From: Deltaproteobacteria bacterium
GTDB taxonomy: Bacteria > Desulfobacterota > DSM-4660 > Desulfatiglandales > HGW-15
DNA: 35,056 nt
Direction of reading: 5' to 3'
Assembly (NCBI GenBank): GCA_016932235.1
Contig: JAFGDF010000208.1
Location: 1-35,056, forward strand
Under the pieces are notes generated by a model. The model had not been told where the DNA came from and ran no database searches. It saw only the letters and a program-made list of their open reading frames with translations. The position numbers and the translations under genes are program-made. This document shows, in pieces, positions 26,825 through 34,577 of the stretch. How positions within the stretch are numbered: position 1 is the stretch's first letter; each line of letters starts with the position of its first letter.

Positions 26825-27037
26825 ATGGCAGCATTAGATAAACCGGAGAGCCTCCAAAGGGAAATCAGAAAGGTTAGCATGCCAGACATTGGCAAGTCCA
26901 CATGGACATTGGCCAAAGAAGCGCTCAGAGCAGGAGATCTCATGCAGGCAGAGAAGTTCATGGATCAAGGTTATCTTGGAATGAAAGATGTCCATGATAT
27001 GATTGTTAAGACAACACTGAATGGCTGGAATATGTAG
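26825..27037 (+). CDS. Small hypothetical protein (70 aa) in the ETF-AOR operon
   Basis: A 70-residue, mostly helical, charged protein without membrane segments (begins MAALDKPESLQREIRK, contains STWTLAKEALRAGDLMQAEK). It starts 16 nt after etfA with GGAG about 8 nt before the ATG, so it is very likely translated with the operon. No Cys, so no FeS role. The helix-turn-helix spacing of Ala/Glu/Lys recalls short alpha-hairpin repeat proteins. I do not recognise a family. Confidence 0.65.
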   Translation: MAALDKPESLQREIRKVSMPDIGKSTWTLAKEALRAGDLMQAEKFMDQGYLGMKDVHDMIVKTTLNGWNM

Positions 27038-27126
27038 TGGAAAATTTAGGAGTTGATCAATCTATCAAAGAAGGATAAAATCAGACATTATGAATTTTAC
27101 ATTCATTCTTGTAGAAAGGAGTGATT

Positions 27127-27615
27127 ATGGTAACAGATTGGCTGTATAAGAAGAGAGTCCTTATCGTTGATGATGAACCTGATATCTTAGCAACACTGGA
27201 AGATCTTCTCTCAATGTGCAAGATTTATAAGGCTTCAACATTTGAGGAGGCTAAACCCATCCTTGAAACCAAGAATCTGGAGATCGCCATTCTTGACATC
27301 ATGGGAGTCGATGGTTACAAGCTCCTGGAAATCGCCAAACAGAGAAAGATTATTGCTGTTATGTTAACTGCTCATGCTTTAAGCCCTGAAGATACTGTTA
27401 AGTCATTCAAAGAAGGTGCAGCCTATTTTATCCCCAAGGAGAAGATGGGTGAAATTGTCACCTATTTGAATGATGTTATAGAGGCTGAAGTGCAGGGAAA
27501 GAATGTTCTTGTGCGCTGGGTAGACCGGTTCGCAGCCTATTATGACAAGAAGTTCGGAGAAGAGTGGAAGGACAGAGATAAGAATTTCTGGAATTCATTG
27601 CCTAAAATATATTAA
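27127..27615 (+). CDS. Orphan CheY-like response regulator
   Basis: A 162-residue protein with one receiver domain (about 10-125): acidic pair D15-D16, phosphoacceptor D57 in AILDIMGVDG, T81 in MLTAH and K104 in YFIPKEK. There is no DNA-binding output domain. The ~40-residue tail (VRWVDRFAAYYDKKFGEEW, then NFWNSLPKIY) is aromatic and charged and could be a small interaction module. The start at 27127 follows AAAGGAG by 5 nt; an in-frame GTG two codons earlier is less likely. No histidine kinase is encoded nearby. Lying between the ETF genes and an AOR gene, it may adjust the operon's enzymes by protein contact; that is inference. Confidence 0.88.
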   Translation: MVTDWLYKKRVLIVDDEPDILATLEDLLSMCKIYKASTFEEAKPILETKNLEIAILDIMGVDGYKLLEIAKQRKIIAVMLTAHALSPEDTVKSFKEGAAYFIPKEKMGEIVTYLNDVIEAEVQGKNVLVRWVDRFAAYYDKKFGEEWKDRDKNFWNSLPKIY

Positions 27616-27787
27616 TAAAAAATCCCCTTGCTTATCCGGAGGTACCTTACATGCGGCTTTTTTCCCATGGGCTTATCCCCCTTTAGGGCGTGTTCAGCGG
27701 GCCTTATCCCTGCCACTGTCAACATACATCCCGAATGAATCTGTATTATAATAATAAAGAAATGAATAAAATAGGTGATGAAAAAAG

Positions 27788-29707
27788 ATGACCGAAGCCG
27801 GACAGAAAGAAACACCGAATCCCGGTCGGATTAATGGTTATGCGGGAAGAATAATGAGGGTAAATCTGACTGCAGGCATTATTACGGGTGAAAGACTGGA
27901 TGAAGCGTTATTGAGAAAATATGTCGGCGGCGCAACATTGGGTATCAAGTTTATATATGATGAAGTCCCACCTGATGTAAAATGGTCAGATCCTGAAAAC
28001 CGTATTTTTATAGGGACGGGCCCGCTGGGAGGAACAAGGGTAGAAGGCTCCGGAGGATGCGCCGTTGTTTCCAAGGGGCCGCTGACAAACGGCATGGCCA
28101 GTACACAAGCAAATGGCTTTTTTGGTGCTTTTCTCAGGTTTTCCGGTTTTGATGGTATTATACTGCATGGAGCTTCACCAAAATTGTCTTACCTTTACAT
28201 CCATGACGGGTCTGCAGAAATCAAAGACGCGACTCACCTCGCCGGTATAAATACACAAGAAGCAGACCGTATGATAAAAGAGGAGCTAGAGAAGAAGGAC
28301 AAAGAATTAAGCGTATTATGTATAGGCCCTGCCGGCGAGAAACTGGTAAGGTTTGCTGGAATCTTGGTTGATCTGGGGCATGCTGCGGCCCACAATGGTG
28401 TTGGCGCCGTGATGGGCTCGAAGAATCTGAAGGCTATCGCTGTTGCAAGGGGTAGTAAGGATTCCATACCTCTTAAAGATCCCGAGGGATTATCAAACGT
28501 TGCCAGAGAGCTGCATAAGAATACTTACAATGGTCCGTATGGTAAGGGGATCCTTCTTGAGGGTACGTGTGGTCCAAATGTCTGGCCCAGTCTTCAGACA
28601 GGAGGCCTTCCGGTAAAAAACTATACTACCAGTATTAATGTCATGGATGAAGAAAAACTGCAGGCCTATGCGCCGTTGAAGATAAGGGAAAAGTTCGATG
28701 CCAAGAAAAATCCCTGCTGGGCCTGCTCGGCAAAGCACTGCCATATAATGAGAATAAAGGATGGTAAATATTCCGGCCGGATTGTGGAAGAACCGGAAGG
28801 TGAAGGGATGTCCGAATTCAGTTCTAATGTGGGTATAAGTGATGTGACCATGTCGCTGGTAATAAACGATGAAGTGGACCGTCTGGGCTTTGATATGAAT
28901 GAAGCCGGATGGGTGATAAGCTGGGTTATGGAGTGCTATGAAAAGCGAATCCTCAGCCAAGACGACATTGATGGACTTGAAATGAACTGGGGCAACGGCG
29001 AGGCGATAATGACCATGCTGCATAAAATTGCCGACCGTGAAGGTTTCGGTGATGTGCTGGCCGAAGGCGTGATGAGAGCGGCCCGGCATGTCGGCGGGCT
29101 GGCGCAAAATATGGCTATTCATACCATGAAGGGAAACACTCCTCGGGGTCATGACCATAGATATAACTGGTTTGAGATGTTCGATACCTGTGTCTCCAAT
29201 CTGGGCACTCTAGAGACCAAGGGCGTAAATCCGTTAAAGTTGCTCGGTTTACCGGAGGGTTACGATAGATTTGATCCGGAGATGGTATCGACAGTGGAAG
29301 CCGTGGTTAAAGGCATCATGTTATTTGAGGATTCAATGTATGCATGCCACTTCAACACATCCGGTGCCATAGACCTCTTAGTCCTGGCCGTAAATGCCGC
29401 TACGGGCTGGAATATGGATGTGCAGGAAGGAATAAAGGTGGGCAAAAGGGCTGTCAATATCGCCCGTGCATTTAATATGCTTAACGGAATAGGCGCGGAA
29501 CTCGACAGGCCGTCAATAAGATACGGATCTACACCATTAGATGGCGACCTCGCGGGAAAAGGCATCATGCCTCACTGGGATAAGATGTTAGCTAACTATT
29601 ATAAACTTATGGGCTGGGATGAAAAGACCGGCAAACCTCTACCCCAAACCCTGTCAGATCTGGGCCTTGAATACCTGATTCCGAAGATATGGCAACAGGA
29701 GAAATAG
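27788..29707 (+). CDS. AOR-family tungsten oxidoreductase (possibly BamB-like)
   Basis: A 639-residue AOR-family protein. The N-terminal tungstopterin domain has RKYVGGATLG, VVSKGPLTNG and AAHNGVGAVMGSKNLKAI. The [4Fe-4S] ligands are C310-x2-C313-x4-C318 (CWACSAKHC) and C520 (DSMYAC); the x4 spacing differs from the x3 of classical AORs and of the other AOR in this window. The family oxidises aldehydes, but BamB members catalyse benzoyl-CoA reduction within a large complex. ETF genes upstream fit electron supply to, or take-up from, an acyl-type substrate. The MoaD/ThiS-like gene follows after 1 nt. The classification beyond AOR family is uncertain. Confidence 0.94.
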   Translation: MTEAGQKETPNPGRINGYAGRIMRVNLTAGIITGERLDEALLRKYVGGATLGIKFIYDEVPPDVKWSDPENRIFIGTGPLGGTRVEGSGGCAVVSKGPLTNGMASTQANGFFGAFLRFSGFDGIILHGASPKLSYLYIHDGSAEIKDATHLAGINTQEADRMIKEELEKKDKELSVLCIGPAGEKLVRFAGILVDLGHAAAHNGVGAVMGSKNLKAIAVARGSKDSIPLKDPEGLSNVARELHKNTYNGPYGKGILLEGTCGPNVWPSLQTGGLPVKNYTTSINVMDEEKLQAYAPLKIREKFDAKKNPCWACSAKHCHIMRIKDGKYSGRIVEEPEGEGMSEFSSNVGISDVTMSLVINDEVDRLGFDMNEAGWVISWVMECYEKRILSQDDIDGLEMNWGNGEAIMTMLHKIADREGFGDVLAEGVMRAARHVGGLAQNMAIHTMKGNTPRGHDHRYNWFEMFDTCVSNLGTLETKGVNPLKLLGLPEGYDRFDPEMVSTVEAVVKGIMLFEDSMYACHFNTSGAIDLLVLAVNAATGWNMDVQEGIKVGKRAVNIARAFNMLNGIGAELDRPSIRYGSTPLDGDLAGKGIMPHWDKMLANYYKLMGWDEKTGKPLPQTLSDLGLEYLIPKIWQQEK

Positions 29708-29708
29708 C

Positions 29709-29975
29709 ATGAGCATTAAAGTAAGACTGAACATGCCCCTCCAGAATCTGGCAGGGGGTAAGGAAAGGATTGAGATAACAGGCAACACGGTTAGAGAGTG
29801 TCTGGATGATTTGATAAGGAGATTGCCGGGGGCTGAAAAAACCATTTTTGATAATAGTGGTTATCCGATACCCCTGATATTAGTCAATAACACCTATTTG
29901 CCTCAGGGTGAACTGGACCGCGATATAAAGGATGGTGATGAGTTATCTATCATAACCATGTTGTTTGGCGGCTGA
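29709..29975 (+). CDS. MoaD/ThiS-like small sulfur-carrier protein
   Basis: An 88-residue beta-grasp protein ending in Gly-Gly (MLFGG), the tail that is adenylated and thiocarboxylated in MoaD and ThiS. It has the MoaD pattern: IKVRLNMPLQ strand, TVRECLDDLIRR helix, NNTYLPQGELDRDIKDGDEL. It begins 1 nt after the AOR stop, with AGGAG at the end of the AOR gene. MoaD-like genes commonly sit next to AOR genes; the likely job is sulfur transfer for the pyranopterin cofactor of that enzyme. No MoaE or MoeB is seen nearby, so it must use partners encoded elsewhere. Confidence 0.9.
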   Translation: MSIKVRLNMPLQNLAGGKERIEITGNTVRECLDDLIRRLPGAEKTIFDNSGYPIPLILVNNTYLPQGELDRDIKDGDELSIITMLFGG

Positions 29976-30004
29976 GATTTAGATGAAAGGATGATACGAA
30001 TATC

Positions 30005-31120
30005 ATGGATAAAGAATCTATCACATTACTGGGTACCGGTGACCTTCTGGTAGACAGAGAAAGACCTGAAACCATTTTTCAACACGTAAAAAATGTCCTG
30101 TGTTCCGCGGATATAACATTTGGAAATTCCGAACAGACTTATGCTGAAGGTGGATATCTTATTCGTGGTCATGGAACAAATTCTGAATCGAGGAATCTCT
30201 CAGCAGTGCGATCAGCGGGATTTGATGTGATTTCTCTTGCCAATAATCATACCCTTGACTGGGGCAGGGAGGTGCTGCTGGAAACAATGGCCTTTATGGA
30301 AAAGACAGGGTTGCCTTATGTGGGGGTGGGCAAAAACATAAAGGAGGCGCGTCGGCCCGTGATTCTGGAACGTAAAGGGACAAAAGTGGGTTTCCTGGCC
30401 TATTCGAGTGTTCACCCCAAAGGCTTCGAAGCAACAGAAAACAGCCCCGGACTAACGCCGGTGCGGGTATGGACCATTTACGAACAGACCGATTATCAGC
30501 CGGGAACTCCTCCCAGGATTATCACGATTCCATATGAAGAAGATTTGAGGGCAATGGTAGAGGATATCCAAAAGATAAAGTCTCACGCAGATATTGTTGT
30601 GGTCTCAATGCACTGGGGAATACATGTTATTCCCAGAGTCATACCCATGTACTGTTTCACTGTTGGGCATGCAGCGATTGATGCGGGCGCTGATATGATC
30701 CTTGGCTGCCACCCCCATATCTGCAAAGGCATAGAGATGTATAAAGGCAAGCCCATTTTTTATTCCACGGGAAATTTTGCCGCGGAAATCGGACCGTATC
30801 AGGTGAATCATTGCGGCGGAGAATTTGCTCATGAAATGGTCAAGAAATACGGGGCCGTGCCTGATCCGGAGTGCCCCGCGTTTAATATGCCGCGCGAGGC
30901 GCGGTCGACGATGATTGTTAAGGCTGTTATTGAGGATGGAAAGATAAAACGATTGTCTTATATCCCGTGCTTTGTCAACAAAGATTCCGAGCCGGAAATT
31001 GTTTCTGAAGACAATCCGCTCGGCCAGGAAGTTTTTGATTACATCCAGGAGATCTCTCAAAGTGAAAATCTAGAGGTTAATTTTAAATGGGATAATAATG
31101 AGGTTCTTATACTCCCTTAA
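30005..31120 (+). CDS. CapA-family (PGA_cap) metallophosphatase-like protein
   Basis: A 371-residue protein of the CapA/PgsA-like calcineurin fold. Family motifs are LLGTGDLLVD (first metal Asp), FGNSEQT, SLANNHTLDWG, VSMHWG, LGCHPHICKG and FYSTGNF. CapA was named for polyglutamate capsule synthesis, but many members are of unknown function. This one lacks a signal peptide or membrane anchor, so it is probably cytoplasmic and unlikely to make capsule. It follows the MoaD-like gene by 29 nt and is in line with the AOR operon, which suggests a role in that pathway, such as phosphoester or cyclic-ester hydrolysis. The role is inferred from position only. Confidence 0.88.
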   Translation: MDKESITLLGTGDLLVDRERPETIFQHVKNVLCSADITFGNSEQTYAEGGYLIRGHGTNSESRNLSAVRSAGFDVISLANNHTLDWGREVLLETMAFMEKTGLPYVGVGKNIKEARRPVILERKGTKVGFLAYSSVHPKGFEATENSPGLTPVRVWTIYEQTDYQPGTPPRIITIPYEEDLRAMVEDIQKIKSHADIVVVSMHWGIHVIPRVIPMYCFTVGHAAIDAGADMILGCHPHICKGIEMYKGKPIFYSTGNFAAEIGPYQVNHCGGEFAHEMVKKYGAVPDPECPAFNMPREARSTMIVKAVIEDGKIKRLSYIPCFVNKDSEPEIVSEDNPLGQEVFDYIQEISQSENLEVNFKWDNNEVLILP

Positions 31121-31214
31121 TACGAAGAAGAATATCGAGGAGATATTCAAAACCGTCTGGGACCTGGAGAGGCTTGATGACCTAAGCAAATTAATGAGGT
31201 TGATTGTTTTTTAA
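31098..31214 (+). CDS. Possible 38-aa ORF overlapping the CapA-family stop
   Basis: ATG at 31098 (inside the last codons of the CapA-like gene), TAA at 31212-31214. The product contains KKNIEEIFKTVWDLERLDDL, which looks protein-like. There is no good ribosome-binding site, but translational coupling to the overlapping stop is possible. It could also be the relic of a longer gene between the CapA-like and aldo/keto reductase genes. Confidence 0.25.
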   Translation: MRFLYSLNTKKNIEEIFKTVWDLERLDDLSKLMRLIVF

Positions 31215-31231
31215 ATGAAAGGAGAATTCTT

Positions 31232-32203
31232 ATGAAATTACGAAAACTGGGAAGGACAGGGTTAAAGGTTTCGCCGATTTGCCTGGGGACCATGACCATG
31301 GGAAGCCAGGTGGCCGAGGCGGAATCAATAGAAATAATAAGAAGTGCGATAGACATGGGGATTAACTTCCTGGACACCGCTGACGGTTATTCCAGAGGTA
31401 AATCTGAAGACATAATCGGTAAGGCGGTAAAAGGGAACCGTGACTCTGTTGTGATTGCTACCAAGGTGGGGGCCCAGTTACCTCCGGATCCCGGCGTTAA
31501 TCTGTCACGCAAGTATATCCTGAAAACGATAGAGGACAGCCTCAGACGCCTGCAAACAGATTATATCGACCTCTATTACTGCCATTTCCCGGACTATGAT
31601 ACGCCCCTGGATGAGACCCTGCGCGCGATGGATGATCTGGTACGCCAGGGAAAGGTGCGTTATATAGGATGCTCCAATTTCAAGGCATGGATGCTGTGCA
31701 AGGCCCTGTGGGTCAGTGACCGTTATCGTCTGGCGCGTTTTGATTGTATAGAACCGCCGTACAATCTCCTTACGCGTGACATAGAGTTCGAGCTTCTTCC
31801 CCTGTGTGAAAGCGAGGGGATAGGTGTATGCGTGTTTAATCCACTGGCCGGCGAGATGCTTACTGGAAGGCACGAGTTCGGTAAGCCTCCGGCAGAAGGA
31901 CGGTTTACGCTGGAAGACATGGGAAAGATGTACATGCAGCGTTACTGGAATGAGAAAAATTTTGAAGCGGTGGAGCGTTTTAAGAAACTCGCTGTAAAAC
32001 ATGGTTTGACCCTGGCACAATTCGCAATGGCCTGGATACTTAATAATAGCACGATTACGTCGGTTCTTTCCGGTGTCACGACCGTGCAACAGCTTGAGGA
32101 GAACCTGAAGGCGGTTGAAGTTGTTCTGACTGAAGAGGATTTAAAGGTCTGCGATGAGATGTGGCAGATATTTTCACCTCCGCGGTTTATGTATGGAAAG
32201 TAA
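31232..32203 (+). CDS. Aldo/keto reductase family oxidoreductase
   Basis: A 323-residue (beta/alpha)8 NAD(P)H-dependent reductase. The catalytic tetrad is complete: D48 and Y53 (NFLDTADGYSRG), K78 (VIATKVG) and H118 (YYCHFPD). Cofactor-loop elements such as GCSNFKAW and the C-terminal SVLSGVTTVQQLEENL are canonical. It would reduce an aldehyde or ketone to an alcohol, or the reverse. AAAGGAG lies 7 nt before the ATG. It is the last gene of the ETF-AOR run, 111 nt after the CapA-like gene. An aldehyde reductase beside an aldehyde-oxidising AOR gives alternative fates for one aldehyde; this is inference. Confidence 0.93.
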   Translation: MKLRKLGRTGLKVSPICLGTMTMGSQVAEAESIEIIRSAIDMGINFLDTADGYSRGKSEDIIGKAVKGNRDSVVIATKVGAQLPPDPGVNLSRKYILKTIEDSLRRLQTDYIDLYYCHFPDYDTPLDETLRAMDDLVRQGKVRYIGCSNFKAWMLCKALWVSDRYRLARFDCIEPPYNLLTRDIEFELLPLCESEGIGVCVFNPLAGEMLTGRHEFGKPPAEGRFTLEDMGKMYMQRYWNEKNFEAVERFKKLAVKHGLTLAQFAMAWILNNSTITSVLSGVTTVQQLEENLKAVEVVLTEEDLKVCDEMWQIFSPPRFMYGK

Positions 32204-32243
32204 AAATAGTGTAATAGAGTTGAAAATCATATTTTTGACCACT

Positions 32244-32577
32244 AATGTCCAGTTAGGAAATTGTATTTGAGGAAAGATAGCGGATGACTGTAAATAACCC
32301 GATGAAATGACAATAATTCAAAATCCGGTTGTCGGAATCGCGGTATGGGGAACTCTTTTTATCGGCGAAAACCTCAAAAGCAGGATTATTGCGTAAGGCG
32401 CATGCCAGGCGGGCGGAATGTTTCTCGGTTGTTCAACCTTATTTGGCCCTTACGGCGACTGAGATGACCGGCCGCCCGCCTCGTAGGGCATTATGCGTCA
32501 ACCTTGCCAGGAACGAGTTCGACCGAAAAAAGAGTTTCCCATACTGCGATCTTTGCACAATTTCCTAACCGGATATT
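32244..32577. mobile_element. MITE-like foldback element, copy 1
   Basis: Terminal inverted repeats TCCAGTTAGGAAATTGT (32248-32264) and, as reverse complement, TCCGGTTAGGAAATTGT (32557-32573) match at 16 of 17 positions and can be extended to about 21 bp. The interior also folds: 32336-32369 is nearly the reverse complement of 32517-32550, and a GGCGGGCG-type block near 32409 pairs with one near 32474. There is no transposase gene. An obvious target-site duplication is not visible. The same sequence recurs at 34862 to the window end. It fits a non-autonomous MITE or foldback repeat. Confidence 0.75.
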
Positions 32578-32608
32578 ACTGAAATCAGATAATATTAAGG
32601 AGGTTATC

Positions 32609-33376
32609 ATGCGATTAAAAGATAAAGTCGCTATTATTACAGGAGCAGGTTCCGGCATGGGACAGGCTGCGGCGATTCTTTTCGCAAAAGAGGGGGCGAA
32701 AGTTGTCGTGGCGGATATAAAAACCGACCTGGGCGAAAAAACTGTGAACATGGTTAAGGATGACGGCGGGGAGGCCATTTTTATCGCGGTTGATGTTTCA
32801 AAGGAAAAAGAAGTAGAGAATATGGTAGACACTACCGTAAAAGAATATGGAAAGCTCGATATCATATATAACAATGCAGGGATAGCGCCTGTCGAAACCC
32901 CATTCTTAACAATTACGGAAGAAACATGGGATAGATTTATGAATATTAACCTCAAGGGCACGTTTTTTGGATGCAAATATGCCATACCGATATTTAAGCA
33001 GGCCGGAAAAGGAGTTATTATCAATGCAGCCGCCCTGGCGGGGATATTGCCGAGCCCCGGAAGATCCCATTATAACTCAACCAAGGGTGGCGTCATCCTG
33101 CTAACAAAATCCCTGGCGGTTGAAATGGCCGAGTTCAATATTCGGGTGAATGCTATTGCTCCAGGTCCCACATTAACCCCCATGCTTCAGAACTTAATAG
33201 ATAACTCAACTGAGGAATTCGTTTGTCAACTTAATGCTATTGTACCGCTGGGGCGATTAATCAAACCGGAAGATATTGCTAAAACAGCCCTGTTCCTGGC
33301 GTCTGATGAATCTGAGATGATCACCGGCGTAATATTGAGCGTGGACGGCGGAATGAGCGCCGGTAAGAAGGGATAA
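32609..33376 (+). CDS. Short-chain dehydrogenase/reductase with atypical active site
   Basis: A 255-residue classical SDR. The cofactor motif TGAGSGMG is at 11-18, D36 after strand 2 suggests NAD(H), NNAG is at 88-91 and N114 is in place. The catalytic YxxxK is Y155-NST-K159. The usual catalytic Ser, 13 residues before the Tyr, is Ala142 (INAAALAG, where most SDRs have SS). The C-terminal GVILSVDGG is typical. The start at 32609 follows AAGGAGG by 6 nt; the longer frame from 32504 runs into the mobile element and is not used. It lies just inside copy 1 of the foldback element and converges with the prpF-like gene. Confidence 0.93.
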   Translation: MRLKDKVAIITGAGSGMGQAAAILFAKEGAKVVVADIKTDLGEKTVNMVKDDGGEAIFIAVDVSKEKEVENMVDTTVKEYGKLDIIYNNAGIAPVETPFLTITEETWDRFMNINLKGTFFGCKYAIPIFKQAGKGVIINAAALAGILPSPGRSHYNSTKGGVILLTKSLAVEMAEFNIRVNAIAPGPTLTPMLQNLIDNSTEEFVCQLNAIVPLGRLIKPEDIAKTALFLASDESEMITGVILSVDGGMSAGKKG

Positions 33377-33422
33377 GGCCCCTCTGTTCAGCCATTATCC
33401 TTGCGCAATTTTACGCATTGCG
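33371..33422. terminator. Weak hairpins between convergent SDR and prpF-like genes
   Basis: GGATAA (33371-33376) pairs with TTATCC (33395-33400), and CGCAAT (33404-33409) with ATTGCG (33417-33422). They span the 34-bp gap between the two stops and may give weak bidirectional termination. The stems are short, so the call is tentative. Confidence 0.3.
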
Positions 33423-34577
33423 AGGAATATAGACATATCCATCCATGATTCTTCTGGCTGTTCTGCTGTACGTGGCACGGGTCAGCCTGTATTTATTCCC
33501 TTTATCCGCCTCAACCGCGGCCTCGATCTCGATAATACCCGCCGGATGGCCGATCTTGATCAACTGATGCTTCGTCTTCAGCCCGGCTACTTCATTTACA
33601 ACCGTTCCGGGTATCACTGCCGCGGCCCCGGTAACTACGGTGATACTTCCCGGATAGGCCTGATGCATAACTCGAGTGGTTCCCAGCAGCATCATGGCGC
33701 GGGCGAGTAAATTAACAGAATATCCCGGAATTTTCTTTCCTGTGAGATGGCTTTTATAGGTTTTCGGAGGAGAAACAAAAGACACAAAAGGTCTGGGGTC
33801 TTTTTCCATGACTTCCTTTGTGTTATTAATTCCCATCAACCCGGCTCCTATGGCTCTGATCTTTTCAAAAACATCCAATGCCTCAGAATTCCTGTTAAAC
33901 TCTGACGGACTCTCGTCTCCTGTAAGGCCCACATCCCGGGCCTTAACAAATATACACGGGTTGACAACATCAACGATGGAGATGTCAATATCGCCTAATC
34001 CTTTGAGCTTAAGGCTATCCTTTACCTTTCCCGTAGGCAGTAATTTACCTTTGATAGAACCGGCCGTTCCTGACATATCGATATTAATTCTGGCACCTGT
34101 TCCGGGAACACCATCTATGCTGTAGTCACCGGTCACTCTGGGTTTACCATGGTATACGGGGACATCGGAGGTAAATATCTGCCCTGTATTAGTACTGTAC
34201 ACACGAACTTTTGTAACAGGTTCCACTGCTCTGACCAGGCCTTCTTCAATGGCGAAAGGCGCAACCCCGGAAGAAATATTTCCGCAAAGGCCTGAATAAT
34301 GCACTTTCGGCTCATTTATTGCCACCTGTCCGAAGGTATAGTCAACATCGGCGTCAGGATGGAGAGCGGGTCCAACGATTGCAAGCTTGCTCGTAAGGAC
34401 GTCGGCACCGCCTAATCCGTTTATCTGCCTGGGATCAGGGCTTCCGAAGATAGAGAGGAGTATTTTGTCTCTTGCGTCCGGATCTTTCGGCAAATCCTTC
34501 TCATGGATAAAAATTCCTTTACTGGTCCCTGCCCGCATGATGACACAATATATGCGCGACGACTCAATATCGATCAT
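33411..34577 (-). CDS. PrpF family isomerase/tautomerase
   Basis: A 388-residue protein of the PrpF (2-methylaconitate cis-trans isomerase) family, which includes 4-oxalomesaconate tautomerase. It carries MRAGTSKG (14-21), the family's substrate-lysine motif, NGLGGADVLTSK, and a CGNISSGVAPFAIEEGL block. The fold is two diaminopimelate-epimerase-like halves. The substrate would be an unsaturated tricarboxylic or dicarboxylic acid, such as methylaconitate or oxalomesaconate. No prpC, prpD or aconitase is in the window, so the methylcitrate cycle is not supported by context, and a tautomerase in aromatic-acid breakdown is equally possible. Its leader holds a strong 15-bp hairpin (34591-34623), and only GGGG is available as ribosome-binding site. 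Confidence 0.92.
   Translation of the reverse strand: MIDIESSRIYCVIMRAGTSKGIFIHEKDLPKDPDARDKILLSIFGSPDPRQINGLGGADVLTSKLAIVGPALHPDADVDYTFGQVAINEPKVHYSGLCGNISSGVAPFAIEEGLVRAVEPVTKVRVYSTNTGQIFTSDVPVYHGKPRVTGDYSIDGVPGTGARINIDMSGTAGSIKGKLLPTGKVKDSLKLKGLGDIDISIVDVVNPCIFVKARDVGLTGDESPSEFNRNSEALDVFEKIRAIGAGLMGINNTKEVMEKDPRPFVSFVSPPKTYKSHLTGKKIPGYSVNLLARAMMLLGTTRVMHQAYPGSITVVTGAAAVIPGTVVNEVAGLKTKHQLIKIGHPAGIIEIEAAVEADKGNKYRLTRATYSRTARRIMDGYVYIPRNA

Noticed and set aside
32329..32568. Open frame of 79 codons on plus
   Set aside because: It lies wholly inside the foldback element and is not kept open in copy 2; treated as non-coding.
33411..34577. Methylcitrate-cycle assignment for the PrpF-like gene
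   Set aside because: No prpB, prpC or aconitase-type gene is near; the family also includes tautomerases of aromatic-acid pathways, so only the family name is supported.
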